Assembly (NCBI GenBank): GCA_031273515.1
Contig: JAISRU010000167.1
Coordinates: forward strand, 1-16,494
DNA from: Bacteroidales bacterium
Lineage (GTDB): Bacteria; Bacteroidota; Bacteroidia; Bacteroidales; WCHB1-69
DNA length: 16,494 nucleotides
Direction: 5' to 3'
The notes under the pieces were generated by a model. The model was not told where the DNA came from. It worked only from the letters and a program-made list of their open reading frames with translations, and did no database searches. The position numbers and the translations under genes are program-made. Positions 5,317-11,316 of this stretch are shown here, in pieces. The first letter of the stretch is position 1; the number at the start of each line of letters is the position of its first letter.

Positions 5317-6852
5317 TTAAAATCCAAAATCCGTTACTTCTGTTTCTTCTTTTTGCTCGTGCGTGAAAGCCTTCGCCCGCTCCTGTACACGATTGCCTTC
5401 CACATGGATGGCGCGATGCGGACGAGCAGGACAAATAAATTCGCATCCTCCGCATCCCACGCATATATCCTGATCGATAAAAGGGATTGTCAGTCCGTCT
5501 TTGTAGGGCAACATTTTTACTGCCTGCGTCGGACAATGTTCGGAACATGCGCCGCAATTAGTCCCTTCTTTATAGACAACGCACAAACTCTCAATAAAAA
5601 TCACTTTTCCTACCTGCGTCAAATGTTTTTCTTCCTTTGTCAATGGTTTCAACGCCTTCGATGGACAAACCGAAGAACAAACCGTACAGTCGAAATTGCA
5701 GAACCCTTTCTCGAAATACATCAACGGCTGCATCATGCCCCCGACGCCATATTCCATGAAGGCAGGCTTCAACACTTTGGACGGACATTTGCTGATACAC
5801 AAATGACAGGACGTGCAATGACGCAACAAATGTTCCGTACTGATTGCACCCGGCGGACTAATGGCTGTCTGACGAACCAAAGATTTTTCTCTCAACTCTC
5901 CCGACGCCAATTTCGTCTTTTCCTGTGCCAAAAGAGAGGGCAAAGTCAAAATACCGGTTAATCCGGTGAGCAGAAACTGTCTTTTGTGTGTATTGACTGT
6001 GGCTTCCGTTCTTTCTGGCGACTGTTCTTTTCGACGAAAGTCAAAGGATATAGCCTGTTGATGACAATGATCCAAACAGTTGAAACAATCGACGCAACGA
6101 CTGTAATCAATCCTCGCCTCCTGAGCGTTGATGCAGGAAGATTTGCATTTAGCGGCGCATAATCCGCAATGATTGCATTTAGAGGCGTCTATCCGCACTT
6201 TAAAAAACGAAAACTTGGCGATAAATCCAAGAACAGTTCCCACAGGACAGATTGTATTACAGTAAAGTCGTCCGTATTTCCATGCCAGAAAAGCAATCAA
6301 CAAAAAAGTAAGCAGTCCGATTACAAAAGCGGAAACACTTAACATGAGTATCTCTGTGCGATAAAATGTATAATTGCCGAAACTGTTGAAAATATAAGCC
6401 AGCAAATTGTTTCCCAACAAATAAATCGGCTTAAAAAGATGTACCGTTATTCTTCCGTATGCGCTGTAAGGATCAATTATATCGACCAACAGGCTGAAGC
6501 CCAAAAAGAACAAAACAACAACGCTCGTAACAACAAGCCATCGCAACAGATGATTTATTTTTCGGTATCCGTATTTCTTTTTTTTCTGAAAAGTATGCCT
6601 CGCAATATGGCTGATTATATCCTGAAAAATACCCAGCGGACAAACAGATGAACAATAAATTCGTCCCGCTAACAAGGTTATCCCCGTCAGCGCAAGCATC
6701 ACGCCGATATTCAGCGCCAGCAATGCCGGAATAAACTGTATCAGCGTCAGATTATAGAGTTTATCGGGTAATATTCCTGCGAAATCGAGAAAATAACAAG
6801 TCAGCAGAACGAAAATTACAAGAGATGTGCCTGTGCGTATTTTTTTCAGCAT
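5317..6852 (-). CDS. NapH-NapG-like fused membrane polyferredoxin
   Basis: A 511-residue protein from ATG 6852 (a GTG at 6858 adds two residues). Residues 1-220 resemble NapH: four or so membrane spans (about 8-25, 40-62, 105-125, 168-191) and two CxxxCP motifs, GRIYCSSVCPLG (64-74) and GRLYCNTICPVG (195-205). Two cytoplasmic-type [4Fe-4S] motifs follow: C226/229/232/236 and C253/256/259/263. Residues 289-310 read HKRQFL plus a hydrophobic stretch ending LPSLLAQ, like a Tat signal. The rest carries four more cysteine sets (346-356, 385-396, 424-440, 464-474) spaced as in NapG. NapGH passes electrons from menaquinol to periplasmic acceptors; a similar role is inferred here. It starts 9 nt after the DUF362 stop and precedes tatA. 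No nitrate reductase is seen nearby, so the electron acceptor is unknown. Confidence 0.85.
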   Translation of the reverse strand: MLKKIRTGTSLVIFVLLTCYFLDFAGILPDKLYNLTLIQFIPALLALNIGVMLALTGITLLAGRIYCSSVCPLGIFQDIISHIARHTFQKKKKYGYRKINHLLRWLVVTSVVVLFFLGFSLLVDIIDPYSAYGRITVHLFKPIYLLGNNLLAYIFNSFGNYTFYRTEILMLSVSAFVIGLLTFLLIAFLAWKYGRLYCNTICPVGTVLGFIAKFSFFKVRIDASKCNHCGLCAAKCKSSCINAQEARIDYSRCVDCFNCLDHCHQQAISFDFRRKEQSPERTEATVNTHKRQFLLTGLTGILTLPSLLAQEKTKLASGELREKSLVRQTAISPPGAISTEHLLRHCTSCHLCISKCPSKVLKPAFMEYGVGGMMQPLMYFEKGFCNFDCTVCSSVCPSKALKPLTKEEKHLTQVGKVIFIESLCVVYKEGTNCGACSEHCPTQAVKMLPYKDGLTIPFIDQDICVGCGGCEFICPARPHRAIHVEGNRVQERAKAFTHEQKEETEVTDFGF

Positions 6853-6861
6853 AATCACGTC

Positions 6862-7800
6862 TTACATTTTTATTCTTTTGATAGTCAAACGATCGATGTC
6901 CATAGTTCCGAGTTTCAGATTTTGTCCGTTTGCCAGATGTTTTACATTCTCCAAAGGCATATCCCGCAACTGATTGAAAAATTTTGCCGCTGCCGTATCC
7001 ACCGCAACAATGTCCTGAGAAAGAAAAAGTCCTTTGGGATTGACCACATCTGCCGCCGATTTTCCGCGAGGACCATTGGTTTTAAGTACTCTGTATGCAT
7101 CTACCACATTCAATATCGGTTTTTTGCTCAGCGTACACATATCCGCAATACACTGCTGCAGATCACGAATGTGAAATATCCTTCTGTCCCAGACAATTCC
7201 CATCAGGTTTTTCATGGAAATGGTCAGATTTGCGCCTCCGTGATGCTTTAACACAGGAACATTAATCCATACATCGCTGTCCAGAATGGCTTTGTGTACT
7301 TTTATTTCCTTCAACTTTTTTCCTTGCGGCAAAGAAACGCTGCGGTAATACGACTCCTCATTTCCCGGTATCACTTTGGCTCCCGCCTCTTTTGCGGCAG
7401 CTTCTATACCGCTGTTTTTGTAACATTTTATCCAGTCGTCGCAGGTATGGTCGAAAACCACAACCTCTTTTGCGCCCGCACTTATACAATGACGCACAAC
7501 TTCCGCAACCAATTTCGGATTGGTATTGCCCGAAAGTTCAGGCGTTTTATCCCATCCGATATTAGGCTTTACTACAACTTTAAATCCGCTTTTCACAAAT
7601 CTGCCCATTCCGCCTGCTTCGGCAATCGCTCTGCGGAACATTGCATCGGGTTCTCCCCCCATAACAGCAATCAGGTCGGCAGGCGTTCCTGTTTGTGCAT
7701 CTTTCATTGTCTGGGCAAGAATGTCCATTCCCCCGTTCATCTTGAGCGTAAATGCAGCGCCCGTTACAGCCAATGTCTTTAAAAAATCCCGTCTGTCCAT
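6862..7800 (-). CDS. Tat-exported DUF362 domain protein
   Basis: A 312-residue protein starting MDRRDFLKTLAVTGAAF, a canonical twin-arginine signal (R3-R4, F6-L7-K8) followed by a hydrophobic region to about residue 20 and a possible processing site near ILAQ (27-30). The mature part is a DUF362 domain: DLIAVMGGEPDAMFRRAI, FKVVVKPNIGWDKTPE, CISAGAKEVVVFDHT, VWINVPVLKHHGGANLTISMKN and LMGIVWDRR are characteristic. The function of DUF362 is not established. Some relatives carry ferredoxin motifs, but this one does not, although it sits immediately before a polyferredoxin gene. That neighbour suggests it receives or handles electrons or a redox cofactor at the outer face of the membrane; this is inference. 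It is probably a substrate of the TatAC pair at the end of the same cluster. Confidence 0.9.
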   Translation of the reverse strand: MDRRDFLKTLAVTGAAFTLKMNGGMDILAQTMKDAQTGTPADLIAVMGGEPDAMFRRAIAEAGGMGRFVKSGFKVVVKPNIGWDKTPELSGNTNPKLVAEVVRHCISAGAKEVVVFDHTCDDWIKCYKNSGIEAAAKEAGAKVIPGNEESYYRSVSLPQGKKLKEIKVHKAILDSDVWINVPVLKHHGGANLTISMKNLMGIVWDRRIFHIRDLQQCIADMCTLSKKPILNVVDAYRVLKTNGPRGKSAADVVNPKGLFLSQDIVAVDTAAAKFFNQLRDMPLENVKHLANGQNLKLGTMDIDRLTIKRIKM

Positions 7801-7833
7801 CGTTCTTATTTTTACAAAATCAATATTACAGTA

Positions 7834-8232
7834 TTATATTATCCAAAAAAATCTAAAACAATCTTCATCATACAAAGCATAATCCGCCTTTCCGTTGACG
7901 GCAAAAGTCTTTATCTGTTTGGCTCCCTGCAACAAATCGACGGCAAAACGAAGCGTCGCTCCTGTTTTTACACGGTCGTCTACCAAGAGAATGGTTTTGT
8001 CTTTGCAGTCGAACCCAACAGAAGATAACAATTGCGGAGTATCATATTTCGGATTTTGATATTCGTCCCGCAGACCAATTCGCAACAATTGTATCTCGAT
8101 ATTCAACTTCTGATTGAGTATGCCCGCAGGAACAAGTCCTCCGTTGGCAATGGCGACAATCATATCGAAGTCTTCGGCAAAAACAACATTGCGAAAACGA
8201 TCCATCATTTCTTCAAACGTCTTACCGAGCAT
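7834..8232 (-). CDS. Type I phosphoribosyltransferase family protein
   Basis: A 132-residue cytoplasmic protein. Residues 25-43 (IVAIANGGLVPAGILNQKL) form the GG loop region, and 81-94 (ILLVDDRVKTGATL) are the PRPP-binding signature with the two acidic residues and T-G-x-T. Such enzymes transfer ribose phosphate from PRPP to a base or related amine. It is short for a complete hypoxanthine or xanthine enzyme (usually 150-190 residues) and lacks an obvious hood domain, so the substrate cannot be told. It starts 3 nt after the S-component gene and ends 33 nt before the DUF362 gene. Tight linkage to a transporter suggests it traps the imported compound as a nucleotide, but this is inference. Some members of the family are regulatory only. 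Confidence 0.8.
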   Translation of the reverse strand: MLGKTFEEMMDRFRNVVFAEDFDMIVAIANGGLVPAGILNQKLNIEIQLLRIGLRDEYQNPKYDTPQLLSSVGFDCKDKTILLVDDRVKTGATLRFAVDLLQGAKQIKTFAVNGKADYALYDEDCFRFFWII

Positions 8233-8235
8233 AGT

Positions 8236-8757
8236 CTACAGTTTAGCAATTGCTTTCAGGAGAAAATATCCTCCGAATATCTGCATCAACATGCCTGCCC
8301 ATCCTTTGGTGAAGTCTTTAACAGCCGTCAGAAAACTTCCTTCAATCAGCCATTCTACAGCAGTTCCGACAAGTTGATATGCCAACACAACGACAATAAT
8401 TCCCCAGAGAGAAATCTTCCCCAGACGATGCGCCATATATGCTCCCGCCACTGCCAGCAAAACGGATTTTACAAGAATGATCGGCAAACTGCCCACAGGA
8501 GGCATTCCAAACAACAGACTGTTTATCAAAGGCGAACAGACTGCGGTAAGCAATCCAACGCCTATGCCGTATTTGTAGGCGGCAATCAGTGTAAAAAAAT
8601 AGATTGGCAGGAATATCAGACCGCCTTGCGGTATAAGGTGACTTATCTGCGGCAAAATAATATTGCCTCCAATAAACAACAAGGCAAACAAATAGGTTTT
8701 TAATTCACTGAATGATAAAGAATAAAGGTTTACAATTTTTCCTACGGTTTTTTCCAT
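8236..8757 (-). CDS. ECF-type transporter S component, substrate unknown
   Basis: A 173-residue hydrophobic protein with about five or six membrane spans: about 22-40, 42-62, 64-85, 88-110, 117-140 and a C-terminal one. The size, GxxxGLLTAVCSPLINSLLFG-type glycine/proline helix breaks and a PIILVKSVLLAVAGAYMAHR segment fit the substrate-binding S subunits of energy-coupling factor transporters. These work with a shared EcfT/EcfA/EcfA' module, none of which is encoded in this window, so it would be a group II S component. The substrate is probably a vitamin or base. It is the first gene of the minus-strand cluster and is followed 3 nt later by a phosphoribosyltransferase. No riboswitch is recognisable in the upstream 8758-8900 stretch, and no exact -7 box was found. 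Confidence 0.7.
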   Translation of the reverse strand: MEKTVGKIVNLYSLSFSELKTYLFALLFIGGNIILPQISHLIPQGGLIFLPIYFFTLIAAYKYGIGVGLLTAVCSPLINSLLFGMPPVGSLPIILVKSVLLAVAGAYMAHRLGKISLWGIIVVVLAYQLVGTAVEWLIEGSFLTAVKDFTKGWAGMLMQIFGGYFLLKAIAKL

Positions 8758-9049
8758 TTCTAATAATTTTTATAAAGGTGATGAGATAAAATCAAGTATT
8801 TTCTTTCGACTGTACTAACGCAAGTCGTATTGTTTAAATTGCGTCATATAATTGAAAATTGAAAATTAAAAATTGAAAATGACAATTCGACACAAATAAT
8901 CCTCCCGTCATGATTGTCTGAACCGCTGATTCTAATGATTAACTATGATTATTTTCACCTGTCATTGCGCAGGATTAACACCGTAGGTGTTGTTTTTTTT
9001 GGATTGATTCTTCGCTGACGCTCCTTACAATGATGGATAGCTTATTTAC
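8758..9049. other. Intergenic gap with repeats between divergent genes
   Basis: No gene is seen between the minus-strand cluster and the AAA gene. It holds a heptamer array read as ATTGAAA units (about 8851-8879) and the hairpin with T-tract at 8977-9000. An inverted copy of the segment seen at 111-131 lies near 9009-9032 (TTCGCTGACGCTCCTTACAATG). A promoter for the minus-strand cluster must lie here; I found no exact TAnnTTTG box for it. Confidence 0.6.
8977..9000 (+). terminator. Terminator-like hairpin of the GTA-loop family
   Basis: AACACC (8977-8982), loop GTA, GGTGTT (8986-8991), then G and eight T. Structurally it is an intrinsic terminator on the plus strand, but no plus-strand gene lies upstream of it. 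Its CCGTAGG centre is the same as in the dispersed hairpin family (3946, 3998), so it may be a repeat that happens to look like a terminator. Confidence 0.45.
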
Positions 9050-9084
9050 GTCCGCAGGCAATTTTCAATTTTCAATTCTCAATT
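9050..9084 (+). repeat. GTCCGCAGG-tagged heptamer array, copy C3
   Basis: The tag at 9050-9058 is followed by TTTTCAA/TTCTCAA-type 7-bp units to 9084. The array ends eight bases before the TATCTTTGC box at 9093. Confidence 0.8.
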
Positions 9085-9092
9085 AATTATGT

Positions 9093-9101
9093 TATCTTTG
9101 C
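9093..9101 (+). promoter_or_regulatory. Bacteroidota -7 promoter box for the AAA/PD-(D/E)XK gene
   Basis: TATCTTTGC, identical to 2254-2262 and matching TAnnTTTG. Transcription would start near 9109, about 27 nt before the ATG at 9136. The -33 position lies in the heptamer array. Confidence 0.7.
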
Positions 9102-9135
9102 ATGAAATTATAAACACCTGAAAACAGAATGAATT

Positions 9136-10704
9136 ATGCGATATTTTAACGTATCAGGACCTTGTAACAAGGCAAAACATTATATGATAGAGGCGTCTAC
9201 CCGTTTGCAGGGGGTAAAACAATTGATAGACATGGAGCAGTATTTTGTTATTCATGCGGCACGCCAAAGCGGTAAAACGACTTATCTGAAAGATTTAACC
9301 GAACGACTTAATGCCGAAGGAAAATATTATGCCTTGTATTGTTCGTTAGAAAGTGTGCAATACTATATTGAACCGAACGAAGGTATTCCTGCAATTTTAG
9401 ACCGTATCGTTCTTGCTTTGCAAAAATCGTCAATCCCTTTCACCTATAACGAACGTTATGAACAGGATAAAAAAAACAGACCTTCCGTACTGTTGATACT
9501 GTTTCTGATGGATCTGGTCGAAACCTTAGACAAACCATTGGTGATTTTATTTGATGAAGCAGATTGTTTGAGTGAAGGGACTTTGATTTCGTTTTTATGT
9601 CAATTGAGGGACGGATATAGCAGTCGCAGTAGCAGTAGCACTCCCTTTGTTCATTCCATTGCTTTGGTTGGCATGCGCAATATCCGTGACTATAAAGCGC
9701 AGATACGTTCCGACAGTCAGAGTTTAAGAAGCGCAAGTCCGTTTAATATTGTAAAGGCGTCATTATCTTTGCGTAATTTCACACAAGGAGAAATAGCCGG
9801 ATTATATGCTCAACATACCAACGATACCGGACAAATATTTGAAGAGAAGGCTGTTGAATTGGTATGGGAACAGACGCAGGGACAACCATGGTTGGTAAAC
9901 GCCATTGCCTGCGAAATAATTGAACAAATATTACAGTCGGACTATACTCAATCGATTACTGCCGACATTGTGGAACAAGCCATACAAACGATTATCTTAC
10001 GTCGGGACACGCACATAGACAGTCTGCTCGAACGTTTGAAAGAAGACCGTGTGCGGAAAATAATTCAACCGCTAATCATCGGTGAAAAAGGAGATGTAGA
10101 CAAACTGTCAGATGACTATTCCTTTGTTCGTGACATGGGTTTGATACGCGACATTCCTGGTGGTTTTCTTCCTGCCAATCCGATTTATTCAGAAGTGATT
10201 GTTCGTACCTTGAGTTTTAATGTACAGGACGACCTGCTTGATAAAAAATATCCCTACCAAATACTTCGCTACCTCAAAAACGGACGCATAGACATGGATT
10301 TCCTGATGTGCGATTTCCAGCAGTTCTGGCGTGAAAACAGCGAGATATGGATCAAAAAGTTTGATTATGGAGAAGCAGCTCCTCATTTGATACTGATGGC
10401 ATTTTTGCAACGAGTCATCAACGGTGGCGGACAGATTATTTGCGAAATGGCTGCAGGTACGGGTCGTCTTGACCTCTGCCTGATTTACGAGAACCATAAA
10501 TACCCCATAGAACTTAAAATACGTTATGGAACAAAATACGTAGAACAGGGTATCGAACAAACCGCCCGTTATATGGATACACTCGGTTGCAAAGAAGGAT
10601 GGCTCGCTGTCTTCGATCGTCGTAAAACAGTGAAATGGGACGATAAACTGTTTATGAAAAAAGAAACTGTCAACGGAAAAACAATTACCGTCGTGGGACT
10701 TTAA
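9136..10704 (+). CDS. AAA-type ATPase with C-terminal PD-(D/E)XK nuclease-like domain
   Basis: A 522-residue cytoplasmic protein. The N-terminal part is a P-loop ATPase: Walker A at 41-49 (AARQSGKTT) and Walker B at 136-143 (VILFDEAD), with a helical lid region to about 320. The C-terminal part ends in a PD-(D/E)XK-like core: D446 in GRLDL, then E459 and K461 in YPIELKI, and a helix with Q and Y residues (VEQGIEQTARYMDTLG). All three catalytic-type residues are present, so it may cut DNA; that is not shown. Proteins of this layout are abundant and multicopy in some Bacteroidales, often beside repeats, and are usually labelled ATP-binding or AAA-like proteins; their role is unknown. The ATG at 9136 is chosen because the overlapping ATG at 9129 hits a stop after six codons. 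The gene is monocistronic with its own promoter at 9093. Confidence 0.85.
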   Translation: MRYFNVSGPCNKAKHYMIEASTRLQGVKQLIDMEQYFVIHAARQSGKTTYLKDLTERLNAEGKYYALYCSLESVQYYIEPNEGIPAILDRIVLALQKSSIPFTYNERYEQDKKNRPSVLLILFLMDLVETLDKPLVILFDEADCLSEGTLISFLCQLRDGYSSRSSSSTPFVHSIALVGMRNIRDYKAQIRSDSQSLRSASPFNIVKASLSLRNFTQGEIAGLYAQHTNDTGQIFEEKAVELVWEQTQGQPWLVNAIACEIIEQILQSDYTQSITADIVEQAIQTIILRRDTHIDSLLERLKEDRVRKIIQPLIIGEKGDVDKLSDDYSFVRDMGLIRDIPGGFLPANPIYSEVIVRTLSFNVQDDLLDKKYPYQILRYLKNGRIDMDFLMCDFQQFWRENSEIWIKKFDYGEAAPHLILMAFLQRVINGGGQIICEMAAGTGRLDLCLIYENHKYPIELKIRYGTKYVEQGIEQTARYMDTLGCKEGWLAVFDRRKTVKWDDKLFMKKETVNGKTITVVGL

Positions 10705-10706
10705 AC

Positions 10707-10739
10707 AATTGAAAATTGAAAATTGAAAATTGAAAATTA
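10707..10739 (+). repeat. Heptamer array after the AAA gene
   Basis: ATTGAAA units repeat about four times, directly after the TAA of the AAA/PD-(D/E)XK gene. This orientation is inverse to the tagged arrays. There is no tag. Confidence 0.75.
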
Positions 10740-10833
10740 GGCTTGCGCAAAAGTAGGTTATCCGTCGCAATGACGTGAGAATAAGCGCAATGTCATCACA
10801 ATTAAATAATCATGTTAATCATTTAATCACATA

Positions 10834-10912
10834 AATCGACGCACGAAGCGAGAGCAGAGGCAAACTTGTTTGACTATGCCGAGCAAGAAGGAGAAAGGCA
10901 AAGCCAATCAGA
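10834..10912 (+). repeat. 79-bp dispersed repeat, copy B2
   Basis: Nearly identical to 321-399 and of the same length. It is preceded, as there, by a TTAATCATTTAATCA-type segment (10813-10833) and followed by GAGTTCAGACAATAATC and the tagged array at 10928. Confidence 0.85.
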
Positions 10913-10927
10913 GTTCAGACAATAATC

Positions 10928-10955
10928 GTCCGCAGGCAATTTTCAATTTTCAATT
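10928..10955 (+). repeat. GTCCGCAGG-tagged heptamer array, copy C4
   Basis: The tag at 10928-10936 is followed by two to three TTTTCAA units. It leads directly into the twin-hairpin element. No promoter box follows. Confidence 0.75.
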
Positions 10956-10963
10956 ATTTGGTT

Positions 10964-11049
10964 GCATACCTGACGGCATGCAGTGTTGGTTCTTTCTCGT
11001 TTGTTTCTACCGAGCGATGCATCCCTAACGGGATGCGTTGTTCTGCGGA
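10964..11049 (+). repeat. Twin-hairpin dispersed element, copy 2
   Basis: Hairpin GCATACC-TGAC-GGCATGC (10964-10981) and hairpin GCATCCC-TAAC-GGGATGC (11019-11036), with spacer and end sequence shared with 4063-4147. A two-unit 10-bp array, CTGCGGAACA and CTGCGGGAAA, overlaps the end at 11043-11062. Confidence 0.8.
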
Positions 11050-11100
11050 ACACTGCGGGAAATAATAATCACCCGAATAGCAATCATATTTAATCAGGTA

Positions 11101-11172
11101 AATCGACGCACGAAGCGAGAGCAAAGGCAGCTTGCGGACTATGCCGAGCAAGATGGAGAGAAGCAAAGCCAA
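11101..11172 (+). repeat. 79-bp dispersed repeat, degenerate copy B3
   Basis: It begins AATCGACGCACGAAGCGAGAGC like B1 and B2 but carries substitutions and small deletions (GCTTGCGGACT in place of ACTTGTTTGACT). It ends AGCAAAGCCAAT and runs directly into a heptamer array. Confidence 0.8.
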
Positions 11173-11250
11173 TTGTCAATTTTCAATTGTCAATTGTCAA
11201 TTATTTGTGTCCGCAGGCAATTTTCAATTTTCAATTTTCAATTTTCAATT
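11170..11250 (+). repeat. Double heptamer array around a GTCCGCAGG tag, copy C5
   Basis: GTCAATT/TTCAATT units from 11170 to about 11202, the tag at 11209-11217, then TTTTCAA units to 11250. Nine bases later is CATCTTAT, a degraded version of the TATCTTTG box found at the same distance at 2254. The 11317 gene follows. Confidence 0.75.
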
Positions 11251-11316
11251 AAAATGCAACATCTTATTTTATTTTCCGTTATAAGTCGGAAATGAAGTCT
11301 TTTTAATTCAGAGATA

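Noticed and set aside
8032..8703. 223-codon plus-strand open frame opposite the phosphoribosyltransferase and S component
   Set aside because: Glutamine/histidine-rich shadow of two minus-strand genes with clear family motifs.
8758..8900. Riboswitch upstream of the S-component gene
   Set aside because: An S component made a thiamine- or cobalamin-type riboswitch worth seeking, but no conserved core of either could be recognised in this short, repeat-containing leader.
10189..10770. 193-codon open frame antisense to the AAA gene end
   Set aside because: It begins in the heptamer array and runs opposite the conserved PD-(D/E)XK core; a shadow frame.
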